From positions 1 to 57,825 of the forward strand of contig JAUUSE010000005.1 of NCBI GenBank assembly GCA_030842085.1: a stretch of DNA of 57,825 nt. The letters run 5' to 3'. Below, one piece after another: positions 16,666-25,550 of this stretch (positions are counted from its first letter, which is position 1; the number at the start of each line of letters is the position of its first letter). This DNA is from Timburyella sp030842085 (GTDB taxonomy: Bacteria; Bacillota; Clostridia; Oscillospirales; Acutalibacteraceae). Both the position numbers and the translations under genes were made by a program. The notes below the pieces were generated by a model. The model saw only the letters and a list, made by a program, of their open reading frames with translations, was not told the origin of the DNA and made no database searches.

Positions 16666-17334
16666 TTAGCTTATTGTTTTTTCTACATACTCCACTATTC
16701 TTTTGTGTATCTCTTCTACCGGCAGCGGCTCCCTGTCCGCCGCACAGTTTATTACATGCCAGCCGAGCTTCTCTGCCGCATAAAGCGCCGATACCCTGCT
16801 TATCTCTAAATATCTGCGGTCCTTTTCGTGTATGTCCCGCTTATCCTCATCGCCGCTGTAACGCTTAGATATAAGCCGGCTGGAAACGGACGACGGCATA
16901 TCTAAATAAATTACGGCGTCCGGCTTGGGAAGGCCGACCTTATTAAACTCCAAATCATAGAGCCAGTCGAGATATTCGTCCCACTGCTCCTCCGGCAGCT
17001 TGCAGGTCTGATGCACGGCGTTGGATGTGGTATATCTGTTGGCAACTATTATTGCGCCGTTTTCGTAATACTCACCCCAGCTTGTTTTAAAACTGGCAAT
17101 CCTGTCAACCGTATAAAACAATGACGACGCATATGGTCCGACATCGCCCGGCTTATCGCCGAACTTTCCCGAAAGATACATCTTTACAAGCGCGCTCGAC
17201 TGAGATGAATAGTCCGGGAACGATACATACTTTACAAGACGCTCGCCGTTCTTTAAATAAGTATACAGCTTTTCAGACTGCGTCTGCTTGCCGCTGCCGT
17301 CCAGCCCTTCTATCACTATCAGTTTGCCGCGCAT
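16666..17334 (-). CDS. Thymidylate kinase-like nucleotide kinase
   Basis: A P-loop kinase of about 222 residues. KLIVIEGLDGSGKQTQ carries Walker A, FPDY matches the dTMP kinase FPR/FPDY site, and NRYTTSNAVHQ stands where tmk has DRYxxSxxAYQ. It most likely phosphorylates dTMP, but this clostridial variant may prefer another deoxynucleotide. I chose ATG 17334 (MRGKLIVIEG), which fits the family N-terminus and follows GAGTGGG. An in-frame ATG at 17367 has no ribosome binding site. A second, standard tmk may exist elsewhere in the genome. Confidence 0.8.
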   Translation of the reverse strand: MRGKLIVIEGLDGSGKQTQSEKLYTYLKNGERLVKYVSFPDYSSQSSALVKMYLSGKFGDKPGDVGPYASSLFYTVDRIASFKTSWGEYYENGAIIVANRYTTSNAVHQTCKLPEEQWDEYLDWLYDLEFNKVGLPKPDAVIYLDMPSSVSSRLISKRYSGDEDKRDIHEKDRRYLEISRVSALYAAEKLGWHVINCAADREPLPVEEIHKRIVEYVEKTIS

Positions 17335-17401
17335 ATCCGTCCCACTCTCATTCATATCATTATTCATTAATTATATCAAACATATATTATTTTATCAAAC
17401 A

Positions 17402-18322
17402 CTATTTTGATGCGTCTGCCGGCTCTGCGCATGTTTTCACATTCAAAGATGCTGAGCCATTTTCATCGACACCTATCCCGCTGCAGGTTATATCGGCGCC
17501 GACGGCATTATCAGCTGCATTTTCAATGCCTAAAGCATTCGTCTTATCAGACGCAGGCGCTCCGTATTGTTCAATGTCTACAGGCTCTACCTCTGTTTTT
17601 GAGGCGGGCGCTGACTCATTATTGTCACTGCCTGTCAGAACTTCCGCTGTGTAGTCGGTGCTTCTCTCTTCACCGCTTGTGCCAAGAGCCGCCGGCGTTT
17701 CACCTGCCGGTGCGCCGTCCCGTTCGGCATTTTCCGCACAAGCCTCCACAGCATCTAATTTGCCGGATTTGCCCTTTAGCAGCCTGTCCCTTAATCTATA
17801 CATAAATCCGGGTATTATTAAAAACTTATTGACGCCTATTGCTATTATAACGCCTATCACCGTCTCAAAAATTCGGTAAAGCGCGTATACAAGCGGGTCT
17901 CTGTCGCCCATTACCGATATTACCACTGTAAACACCACGCAGGCCATTGCACAAGAACGCTGCTTTTTCGTTATATTGCATATCACCATGCAGGCTAAAA
18001 TGCCCAAAAAGACTATTATTATCTGTATAGGCAACGACACATACGGCAAGGCAAAAAGAGCCAATATTCCCAATGCGCCTCCGACAGCGTTGCCAAAAAG
18101 GCGAAAAAGTCCAGACGTCACACTGTCCTCCACAGTGTTCTGCATACAAATAATAGCCGCAGCGCATGCATAAACGGGTATGGAATTGGCCTGATTGAAA
18201 AATTCAAAATCTACCAGCGTGTGTAATATTGCAAAAAATATAAAGCACAGCGCAACCGATACTGCCGTCTTTAATGAGCGCATGCCAAGACCGGGTATTC
18301 TTTTTACCGCTTCTTTGGACAT
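17402..18322 (-). CDS. FUSC / aromatic acid exporter-like membrane protein with acidic tail
   Basis: A protein of 306 residues from the ATG at 18322; AGGA lies six bases before it, and an ATG at 18328 is too close. The first ~175 residues hold six hydrophobic segments typical of the FUSC/ArAE N-terminal domain, ending in FLIIPGF. The remaining ~120 residues are low-complexity, rich in Ala, Glu, Asp, Ser and Thr, and probably disordered in the cytoplasm. Family members are linked to efflux of aromatic acids, but single-domain Firmicute forms are uncharacterised. It is the first gene of the operon with the kinase, DJ-1 and cyclo-ligase genes. Confidence 0.82.
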   Translation of the reverse strand: MSKEAVKRIPGLGMRSLKTAVSVALCFIFFAILHTLVDFEFFNQANSIPVYACAAAIICMQNTVEDSVTSGLFRLFGNAVGGALGILALFALPYVSLPIQIIIVFLGILACMVICNITKKQRSCAMACVVFTVVISVMGDRDPLVYALYRIFETVIGVIIAIGVNKFLIIPGFMYRLRDRLLKGKSGKLDAVEACAENAERDGAPAGETPAALGTSGEERSTDYTAEVLTGSDNNESAPASKTEVEPVDIEQYGAPASDKTNALGIENAADNAVGADITCSGIGVDENGSASLNVKTCAEPADASK

Positions 18323-18742
18323 ATTCATTCCTAAGCCGCAGCCATGTGCGGCCGCCTTTCAGATTATTTTTACATACATTATAATCTAAATTATTATTTT
18401 TATCTACAAAAGCAGCAATTTTTAACCTTTATGTAATATTTATTACAAACATTTATAGCCTTAGATAACGGACAAGCTTTCGGTATACTTATAAAAGCAA
18501 GCATACCGAAAGCAAAATTTTGTACAAAATACTTTTTGCAAGCTTTTATTGCTGCAAAACAATATACAAGGCCTAAACGTCCACTCTGGTGCAGCGGTAT
18601 ATAAGCATAAGTTCATTTAAAAAGATTATATCTGGCATTCGTGCGTTGCTTTACCGTAATTTTGTATTTTAGAAAAGCCACAGCCAACAGAAATACTACA
18701 TGTAACAACTGCAGCCATTTTCACCTTATCGGCAAATGCGGC
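18323..18742. other. Intergenic stretch with an 11-bp inverted repeat
   Basis: The clear element is GCTTTCGGTAT / ATACCGAAAGC (18476-18486, 18503-18513), extendable inward with one mismatch. It lies between the upstream region of the FUSC operon and the end of cysS. It lacks a good T run, so it may be an operator or a weak terminator. I see no gene on either strand. Confidence 0.45.
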
Positions 18743-18771
18743 AAAAAGCGCCTGATTTATATATCAGCCGC
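18743..18771 (-). terminator. Terminator of cysS
   Basis: On the minus strand GCG-G-CTGAT pairs with ATCAG-G-CGC around a six-base loop and runs into TTTTT. The hairpin begins at the cysS stop codon. Confidence 0.7.
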
Positions 18772-20159
18772 TATTTCCTGCGCCATTTTGCTCCCTGCGG
18801 AGTGTCCTCTACTATTACGCCCATTTCGCTTAAAATATTCCTTATTTCATCTGCTCTGGCATAGTTTTTCTCTGACTTTGCAGCCGCACGCTCAGATATA
18901 AGCCTTTCTATCTCAGCATCGTCATCGCCGGCGCCGTTTTTGCCGTCTGGCTCCTCATAAAGTACGCCAAGCACATTATTAAACTCGTCAAAAAGCTTTA
19001 AGGCGTTTTCAGCCGATTCCTTATCCATCTTGTTCTCAATAGCAACGTTTACCGACTTTACCATTTCAAACATTACGCCTATGGCGTCGGCTGTATTGAG
19101 GTCGTCGTCAAGTGCGGAAATAAAGTCGGCTCTGAAACTGTCAAATTTAACCTTTTCGCCTGACTGCGGTGCATTTTGCAGATAAAACTCCAGATTTTCA
19201 CGGCAGGTTTTAAGCCGCTGCAAAGCACTGATATTTTGCTGCATTATACCCTCGGTAAAGTTTATGGGGCTGCGGTAATGCGATGCAAGCAGCGTAAAAC
19301 GTATGGGCTCATACCCATATTTTTGCGCTATCTCACGCACAGTGAAAAAATTGCCCTTTGATTTTGACATCTTTTCGTTATTAAAATTCACATGACCGTT
19401 ATGCATCCAGTAGTTTGCAAACTCACAGCCGTTTGCGCACCGCGACTGCGCCGTCTCGTTCTCGTGATGCGGAAACATTAAGTCGCGGCCGCCGCAGTGT
19501 ATGTCTATTGTATTGCCTAAATACCGCCGCGCCATTGCCGAGCACTCTATATGCCAACCGGGGCGGCCGGGGCCAAACGGAGAGTCCCATGACGGCTCGC
19601 CCGGCTTTGCGCCTTTCCACAAAGCAAAGTCTAACGGACTGCGTTTTAAGTCCGATACCTCTATTCGGGCACCCGACTGTAGCTGCTCTATCGACTGATG
19701 TGATATGTCGCCGTAGCCCTTTGCCTTGCTCGTGTCAAAATAAACGTCGCCCCCCGACTGATATGCGCAGCCTTTATCTATAAGCGTCTTTATTATATCT
19801 ATTATCTCATCTATGTTTTCCGTCGCGCGCGGAGCTACGTCTGGCGGCATTACGTTTAGGCCGGCAGCGTCCTTTTTATATTCAGATATGTATTGCTCCG
19901 CAAGCTCTTTTACCGTTATGCCCATTTCATTTGCGCGGTTTATCATTTTGTCGTCTACGTCTGTAAAATTCTGCACAAATTTTACCTTATACCCGCGCCA
20001 CGCAAGATATCTGCGCAATACGTCAAATACGCAAAGCGGACGTGCATTGCCTATGTGTATCAGATTATATACCGTGGGACCGCAGGCGTATATTTTTACC
20101 GTATCGCCTATAGGTATAAATTCGTCCTTATTTCTGCTCATGCTGTTATATATCTTCAT
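18771..20159 (-). CDS. cysS: Cysteinyl-tRNA synthetase
   Basis: A 462-residue class I synthetase that charges tRNA-Cys. HIGN is at 35-38 and KMSKS at 263-267. The zinc ligands that select cysteine are in place (Cys26, Cys206, His231, Glu235). Length is normal for bacterial CysS. It is the last gene of a run cysE - flavodoxin-like - vanZ-like - cysS. A 220-base gap precedes it, in which I see no second T-box; a TATATAAT sequence there could give a weak internal promoter. Its demand for cysteinyl-tRNA is matched by the Cys T-box at the head of the cluster. Confidence 0.97.
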   Translation of the reverse strand: MKIYNSMSRNKDEFIPIGDTVKIYACGPTVYNLIHIGNARPLCVFDVLRRYLAWRGYKVKFVQNFTDVDDKMINRANEMGITVKELAEQYISEYKKDAAGLNVMPPDVAPRATENIDEIIDIIKTLIDKGCAYQSGGDVYFDTSKAKGYGDISHQSIEQLQSGARIEVSDLKRSPLDFALWKGAKPGEPSWDSPFGPGRPGWHIECSAMARRYLGNTIDIHCGGRDLMFPHHENETAQSRCANGCEFANYWMHNGHVNFNNEKMSKSKGNFFTVREIAQKYGYEPIRFTLLASHYRSPINFTEGIMQQNISALQRLKTCRENLEFYLQNAPQSGEKVKFDSFRADFISALDDDLNTADAIGVMFEMVKSVNVAIENKMDKESAENALKLFDEFNNVLGVLYEEPDGKNGAGDDDAEIERLISERAAAKSEKNYARADEIRNILSEMGVIVEDTPQGAKWRRK

Positions 20160-20379
20160 AACGCACCACCCATTTCTTTTTCCATTTTTATATTTTTACA
20201 TATCGTTATAAGCAAACTATGTTTAATGCTATCTATTATATAGCTAAGCCTGTTAGACAGATTTTCCTTTGAACATATTGGGCCTTAGATATATCCCACT
20301 CCGTGCTGCTCACACATCTATAATAATTTTGCCGCACGGCACGTCCGGCTTTTTAAGTGAGACTTTAACAAATACTCTG

Positions 20380-20967
20380 CTATGCCTTTTTCTCTTTAAC
20401 TATGCGAAATTTACTGCCTATTATTCCTTGCAGCAATTTATATATAAGCAGTCCAGCTGCAGTGCCTAAAGTGTTCAGTATTAAATCATCTACATCCGTG
20501 CCCCTCGACAAAAACAGCTGGCTAAGCTCTATAAACAACGATATTAAAAAGCCGGTTAATATTACGTACCTTCCTTTTATTTCCCAAAGGACAGGCAAAC
20601 AGAAGCCTATTGGCATAAACATCACTATGTTGCCGATAAAGTTTATTAAAAAATAATTTATATTATCGTTTTCAAACACTTCTTTATATGTGTCGTATAA
20701 AAATCTAAACGGTATAATGTTAACCGAGCCGACGCCTCTCGTTTGAATAGTCAAACCGCCGTTTACTCCTATGTCGAGCTTTGGTATCACCGTTTGCGAT
20801 GCGAGGCCCACTAAAAAGGCGGCAAATAAAAGCAACACAATCTCATGTTTTAGGTTTATCTTATTGCTTTTTAGCTTTAAAATTATGACCCTTGCTATTA
20901 TAAAAATTGGAATTGCTATAAGCATATATGGCAGCATATTGACTATATAGCCTATTATTCTTCCCAT
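20380..20967 (-). CDS. VanZ-like family membrane protein
   Basis: A 195-residue protein with about five hydrophobic segments. It has the VanZ family marks NIIPF, FIGNIVMFMPIGF and the C-terminal ELSQLF....DVDDLILNTLG. VanZ gives low-level teicoplanin resistance in enterococci; chromosomal relatives in Firmicutes have no settled role. The gene lies 32 bases behind the flavodoxin-like gene, on the same strand. Its link to cysteine supply is positional only. Confidence 0.88.
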   Translation of the reverse strand: MGRIIGYIVNMLPYMLIAIPIFIIARVIILKLKSNKINLKHEIVLLLFAAFLVGLASQTVIPKLDIGVNGGLTIQTRGVGSVNIIPFRFLYDTYKEVFENDNINYFLINFIGNIVMFMPIGFCLPVLWEIKGRYVILTGFLISLFIELSQLFLSRGTDVDDLILNTLGTAAGLLIYKLLQGIIGSKFRIVKEKKA

Positions 20968-20999
20968 TGTTTTTCACTCCTGCCATTATATAGTTTAAA

Positions 21000-21455
21000 T
21001 CAGAGCTGAGACTGCACCGTGTTTTTTAAAAAATCTGCGCACTTTTCTATATCTTCCATGTCGGGGTGTCCCTTGGCTATGCCGCCGATTATCTTAAACG
21101 GGCCATAAGTGTCATAACCTTTGCATTGATATATTCCAAGTATTTCTAACCCCAAACCGCTAAGACGCTTTATAAAAGCATCGGCATACTTTTCACTGCC
21201 GCTGCCGCTCGTATATATTATAAATGTTTTTTGCGGCAGATGAGGGCTGCCGTCTAAAAATTTTTTCAGGGATTTATGAAACTTCGACATATATATTCCC
21301 GATGCAAAGCCTACAGCTTTGTATTTTGAAAAATCAGTATTTGCCGCTTTATCTGCGCTTATTAAATCGATGTCGCTTCCCGCTGCAGCGCCTTCAAGCA
21401 GCTTTTTTGTATTTCCGTGATGCACCGATGCATATATTACCGCCATGTCAGGCAT
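21000..21455 (-). CDS. Flavodoxin-family protein
   Basis: A 151-residue FMN-binding-type protein. The phosphate loop YASVHHGNTKKL stands where flavodoxins have SxTGNT, and YTSGSGSEKY and YDTYGPF suggest flavin contacts; the shape is close to the flavodoxin_5/HemG group. ATG 21455 is chosen because AAGGAG precedes it by ten bases; longer in-frame starts would run back towards cysE. It probably carries electrons in an unknown redox reaction. It lies between cysE and the vanZ-like gene and is likely under the Cys T-box. Confidence 0.82.
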   Translation of the reverse strand: MPDMAVIYASVHHGNTKKLLEGAAAGSDIDLISADKAANTDFSKYKAVGFASGIYMSKFHKSLKKFLDGSPHLPQKTFIIYTSGSGSEKYADAFIKRLSGLGLEILGIYQCKGYDTYGPFKIIGGIAKGHPDMEDIEKCADFLKNTVQSQL

Positions 21456-21586
21456 AGCTGTCTCGCTCCTTAATTTTGTCTTATTTAACAGTCCGCCGCG
21501 GCAGCCGTTCAGAGATGTGGAAACAATAAAAAATATACACTTGTGCACATAAATCTAAACTCATAGCATGCCGCGCCGGGACTATA

Positions 21587-22258
21587 TCACTTGTCATTAT
21601 CAGGACTGTGTTTTACATTGTCATGCTCTTTAATATTTGCGTCGATATACATTTCTATCTTGCAGATTTTTTTACTTATATTTATTATCTCCTGCTCGAC
21701 CGGGTCAGGAATATGAATTTGGTCAAGCGGGCTTACCTTTACGCCGTTGCGGCGGACAACCCTTGCCGGTGTGCCTACCGCTGTTGAGTTTTCCGGCACA
21801 TCGTGAAGCACGACAGAGCCGGCAGCTATTCTTGAATTGTCCCCTACCGTTATAGGACCTAATACTTTGGCTCCAGCACCTATCATTACGTTTTTGCCTA
21901 TTGTTGGATGACGCTTTCCGGTTTCTTTTCCCGTGCCGCCTAACGTTACTCCCTGATATATTACCGTGTCATCCCCAACTTCTGCCGTCGCGCCTATCAC
22001 CACGCCGGTACCGTGGTCTATAAACACACGCCGCCCAATATTTGCCGCCGGATGTATTTCTATTCCCGTCTTGCGTACAGTGCGCTGTGATATCCACCTT
22101 GCTATGAAAAATAAGCCTTTGTTATAAAACCAATGCGCGCGTCTATGCCGACGCACCGCTTTAAAGCCTGGATATAAAAAGTATATCTCCAAGGATGACC
22201 GCGCCGCCGGATCTTTTTCCTTTACCGCGGCTATATCCTCCTTTAACCTTTCAAACAT
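21587..22258 (-). CDS. cysE: Serine O-acetyltransferase
   Basis: A 223-residue enzyme that makes O-acetylserine from serine and acetyl-CoA, the first step of cysteine synthesis. Left-handed beta-helix hexapeptide repeats fill the middle (ANIGRRVFIDHGTGVVIGA), with the Asp81-His82 pair at the catalytic position, and GVTLGGTGKETGKRHPTIG follows. The short N-terminus matches Bacillus-type CysE (about 220 residues). AAAGGAGG lies before the ATG. It is the first gene behind the Cys T-box leader, so its expression should rise when tRNA-Cys is uncharged. Confidence 0.96.
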   Translation of the reverse strand: MFERLKEDIAAVKEKDPAARSSLEIYFLYPGFKAVRRHRRAHWFYNKGLFFIARWISQRTVRKTGIEIHPAANIGRRVFIDHGTGVVIGATAEVGDDTVIYQGVTLGGTGKETGKRHPTIGKNVMIGAGAKVLGPITVGDNSRIAAGSVVLHDVPENSTAVGTPARVVRRNGVKVSPLDQIHIPDPVEQEIINISKKICKIEMYIDANIKEHDNVKHSPDNDK

Positions 22259-22431
22259 GGGTATCCCTCCTTTTAACTATTTAAGCACCGCTATTTTGCA
22301 GCAAACATTTCGCGAGATTGCCGCTTTAGCTCTGGCCGACTATTGCCTCCCGTTTTGCTTTACCGCGACCGGATTTGCTTAACGCCGTAGCTGTTCAGGC
22401 GTTTTTGCCAGCATCATGAATATTCGTATAT

Positions 22432-22665
22432 AACAAACGCCCCCTGCCGTAATGACAGGAGGCGACAAATTTAAACCGCGGTTCCACTCCAATTTATACT
22501 CTTAACCCCTTAACGCGGGAAACGTGCCGCACTACTATATTTCGCACGGCAGGCTGAGAGGTGCATTCAGCTTCTTTAGCATATCGTCCGCTTTCAGCCG
22601 ATGACGGACTTTCTCTGTTATGCTGAATATAAAGCCTACTATTCCCCGTTAACGCCTTTATCTTT
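22432..22665 (-). promoter_or_regulatory. T-box leader, cysteine specific
   Basis: On the minus strand the leader shows AGAGA and the distal loop GGCTGAAAGC of stem I, and then GAA-TGC-ACC, whose TGC (22563-22565) is a cysteine specifier codon. The T-box sequence GGAGTGGAACCGCGG lies near 22472-22487. The terminator CGCCTCCTG / CAGGGGGCG (22438-22446, 22456-22464) then runs into TTTGTTATA. Uncharged tRNA-Cys should pair with the T-box and allow read-through into cysE. Confidence 0.93.
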
Positions 22666-22671
22666 TAATAC

Positions 22672-22700
22672 ATTATATACTCTTTCCTACTAATTGGCAA
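22672..22700 (-). promoter_or_regulatory. Promoter of the T-box-cysE operon
   Basis: TTGCCA (22695-22700), 17 bases, TATAAT (22672-22677) on the minus strand, seven bases before the presumed leader start. Confidence 0.85.
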
Positions 22701-22871
22701 CACATAAATTTGTCCTTTTGTCCAAGCATAATTTGATTATTCACGCTATTTTTCTAATTAAATTAAAGCTCATCTGCAACTTCAAGCAGCCGGCAGATTT
22801 GTCATGCGCTGCCGTATAATTCTTAATATGGCGACCAATAACGGAATGCTAAAATCAGTTCGTGCTCGCAC

Positions 22872-23447
22872 TTATTTATTAAAATTAACGCATTCTCTGT
22901 TCTGGTATATATATGTAATCCCTGATATTACAGTAAGCAAAGCCGATATCCACAACAGCACGGAATATCCTATGCGTATAGCAAATACCGCAGTCTCTCC
23001 TAAAAAGCCCAGAGATATAAGATATTCCATAAGCATTACTGTTATAATTGCCACCATCTGGCTTACCGTTTTAAATTTGCCCCATATGTTCGCCGCTATG
23101 ACCTTTCCGGTACTTGCCGCTACCAAACGTACCGACATTATTGCAAATTCTCTGAACAGAACAATGGCTGTTACCCATATTATTCCATAGCCGTAACCCA
23201 TGTATATAAATCCTAAAAATGCCACCGTTGTCAGCATCTTGTCGGCTATTGGGTCCAAAAATTTACCAAAATCTGTCTCTATGCCGCGCTTACGCGCTAT
23301 ATTGCCGTCAAAATAATCTGTTATGCTGGCAATTATAAACACTGCCGCCGCTATCAGCATATGATGCGGAAAGTCTATTATCAGCAATGCCAAAAATATA
23401 GGCGTCATTATTATTCTTATTATGGTCAGCTTGTTTGGTGTATTCAT
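22872..23447 (-). CDS. pgsA: CDP-diacylglycerol-glycerol-3-phosphate 3-phosphatidyltransferase
   Basis: A 191-residue membrane enzyme that makes phosphatidylglycerol phosphate. The CDP-alcohol phosphotransferase motif is complete: Asp44, Asp47, Gly48, Ala51, Arg52, Gly61, Asp65, Asp69. Several hydrophobic segments follow. It is the last gene of the recA-recX-rimO-pgsA run, 48 bases behind rimO. I see no strong terminator directly after it; the next element is the divergent-free region before the T-box promoter. Confidence 0.95.
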   Translation of the reverse strand: MNTPNKLTIIRIIMTPIFLALLIIDFPHHMLIAAAVFIIASITDYFDGNIARKRGIETDFGKFLDPIADKMLTTVAFLGFIYMGYGYGIIWVTAIVLFREFAIMSVRLVAASTGKVIAANIWGKFKTVSQMVAIITVMLMEYLISLGFLGETAVFAIRIGYSVLLWISALLTVISGITYIYQNRECVNFNK

Positions 23448-23495
23448 AGCTTACCGTCCTATCTCTCTTATTTTTGCCGCATAACTTATTTTACC

Positions 23496-24821
23496 CTATA
23501 ATGCTTCTCCCACAAGCTCGCCGTCGGAAGTCTCTAAAAGCTTTACATTTATAAATTCGCCCGGCTCAATTTCTTTATCGCTGCTAAAAAATATTTTGCC
23601 GTCTACTTCCGGAGCCTCCCCCGCACTGCGTCCGTACCACATCCTTATGTATACGTCGTAGCCCTCTACAAGCACTTCGCGCGTCTGCCCGATTAAAGCC
23701 TCGTTCATCTCATCGGATATTTCCTGCTGAAGCTGCATTATCTGCTCCTGCCGGCGCTTTTTTGTCTCTTCGTCTATCTGATTATCAAACTCCGCCGCCG
23801 GTGTGCCTTCCTCCTGCGAATAGGCAAAACAGCCTAATTTGTCAAAACGCATTTCTTTCACAAAGCTTAAAAGATTTTCAAAATCTTCTTCCGTTTCGCC
23901 CGGAAAGCCCGTTAAAATCGTCGTGCGCAGCACTATCTCAGGTATTTCTTCGCGCAGATTATGCACAAGCGATATTATGTCGTCCTTTGTCGTACGCCGG
24001 TTCATGCGGTGAAGTATTTTGTCTTCACTGTGCTGAAGAGGAATGTCAATATATTTTACTATCTTTGGGTTGTCCCTTATTACTGATATTAGCCGGTCGT
24101 CTACTCTTTCCGGATATGCGTACAGTATACGCAGCCACTTTATTCCCTCAATCTTGCACAGCCGCTCTAACAAATCCGCCAGACGCTCATTGCCTATGTC
24201 CTCACCCCAGCGCGTAGTGTCCTGCGCTATGAGTATCAGCTCTTTTACGCCGCGACGGGCAAGCATCTCCGCTTCGCCCACTATGTCGCTCATCGTGCGG
24301 CTGCGGTATTTTCCGCGTATGCCCGGTATGGCGCAGTATGTACACCTGTTGTCGCAGCCCTCCGCTATCTTTATATATGCCATATAGTGCGGCGTTGCTA
24401 TAAATCTTGGACCGCTCAGCGGAAGCAGCTGCTTATCATCATATTTGCATACCCGCTCGCCACCTTCAAGAGCCTTTGTTATTATTTCCACTATATCGGC
24501 GTTTGAGCCTATTCCGACTACAACGTCTACCTCCGGCATTTCATTTAAAATCTGCTCGCGGTACCTTTCCGCCATGCAGCCGGTCACAACCAGCAGTTTG
24601 AGATTTCCCTCCTGCTTTAGGCGCGCTATGTCTAATATAACATCAATAGATTCCGTCTTTGCGTCTTCTATAAATGCACAGGTGTTTACTATTACTACGT
24701 CGGCTTCGTCTTCCTCTGCTGTATATTCAAAGCCAGCCAGCGCCAGCTTCGCCAGCATAATCTCCGCGTCTATCTGGTTTTTTGAGCAGCCCAGCGACGC
24801 TAAAGATACTGTATATGCCAT
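23496..24821 (-). CDS. rimO: Ribosomal protein uS12 methylthiotransferase RimO
   Basis: A 441-residue radical-SAM enzyme that methylthiolates an Asp of ribosomal protein S12. The N-terminal cluster Cys are Cys12, Cys48 and Cys82; the radical-SAM CxxxCxxC is Cys156, Cys160, Cys163 in EGCDNRCTYCAIP. A TRAM domain closes the protein. SLASLGCSKN at the start is RimO-like rather than MiaB-like. It lies 33 bases behind recX in the recA operon. Confidence 0.95.
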   Translation of the reverse strand: MAYTVSLASLGCSKNQIDAEIMLAKLALAGFEYTAEEDEADVVIVNTCAFIEDAKTESIDVILDIARLKQEGNLKLLVVTGCMAERYREQILNEMPEVDVVVGIGSNADIVEIITKALEGGERVCKYDDKQLLPLSGPRFIATPHYMAYIKIAEGCDNRCTYCAIPGIRGKYRSRTMSDIVGEAEMLARRGVKELILIAQDTTRWGEDIGNERLADLLERLCKIEGIKWLRILYAYPERVDDRLISVIRDNPKIVKYIDIPLQHSEDKILHRMNRRTTKDDIISLVHNLREEIPEIVLRTTILTGFPGETEEDFENLLSFVKEMRFDKLGCFAYSQEEGTPAAEFDNQIDEETKKRRQEQIMQLQQEISDEMNEALIGQTREVLVEGYDVYIRMWYGRSAGEAPEVDGKIFFSSDKEIEPGEFINVKLLETSDGELVGEAL

Positions 24822-24854
24822 TATACCATCCTCATATATTAAAAATTTGTCGTT

Positions 24855-25550
24855 TTATTCATCATATAAAAATTCATCTATCGCAGCAGATATCTCTGAT
24901 GCAGAAAATCCCTTGCGATAGAGCATAGCGTACATTTTTCGCCGTCCGGCCGCGTCCGCCGGAAGCTCATGGTATTTTGCGCTTAGAATTTTATTTATGC
25001 TCTCCGTCGGATTATACTCCACGCTGTCCGCTAAACTTGCGGCCAGCTCGCCGTCAAAGCCCTTTTCCCTGAGCTTCATTACGGCATTCCTTTTTGACAT
25101 GCCGCGGCGGCATATATACTCCTCCGCCAGCCTGCGGCCATAGTCATCTTCCCTTATAAAACCAAGCCTAATCATTTCACTGCATGCAGACTCCGCCGCC
25201 GATTTTGGATAGGTTTGGCTCAGCTTCTTTATAAGGCCGCCGGCGGAATAGTCCCGTCCCGTCAGGAGGGACAGCGCCTTGTTCTTTGCTCTTGCAAAGT
25301 TAGATGCCTCTATTATTTCAATCAGCTCGGCATACTCAATACGCACACCCGGCTTTAGCTGATATTTTTCCACTGTAGCGGGGCTTAAATAAATCCGCCG
25401 GTATTCATCGTCGCTGCCGGTGCGCCTGGCATCTGCATGCGGCAGCAAGGTCTTCAGCTCGTCATACAGATATTCGTCTATATCTGTTTTAATTGAAACG
25501 ACACCGCCCCGAACCTTTTTCGCTGCTATTACCGTTATGTATTCCGGCAT
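24855..25550 (-). CDS. recX: RecA regulator RecX
   Basis: A 231-residue helical protein that modulates RecA filaments. The three-helix repeats show in YSAGGLIKKLSQTYP, IREDDYGRRLAEEYI and KLREKGFDGELAAS. The N-terminal ~80 residues form the extra beta domain common in Firmicute RecX. Its ATG shares one base with the recA stop (TAATG), so translation is coupled to recA. Confidence 0.92.
   Translation of the reverse strand: MPEYITVIAAKKVRGGVVSIKTDIDEYLYDELKTLLPHADARRTGSDDEYRRIYLSPATVEKYQLKPGVRIEYAELIEIIEASNFARAKNKALSLLTGRDYSAGGLIKKLSQTYPKSAAESACSEMIRLGFIREDDYGRRLAEEYICRRGMSKRNAVMKLREKGFDGELAASLADSVEYNPTESINKILSAKYHELPADAAGRRKMYAMLYRKGFSASEISAAIDEFLYDE

Noticed and set aside
20160..20379. A second T-box directly before cysS
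   Set aside because: A GAGTGGGATATA sequence looks slightly similar, but the CCGCGG part, specifier and terminator are absent.
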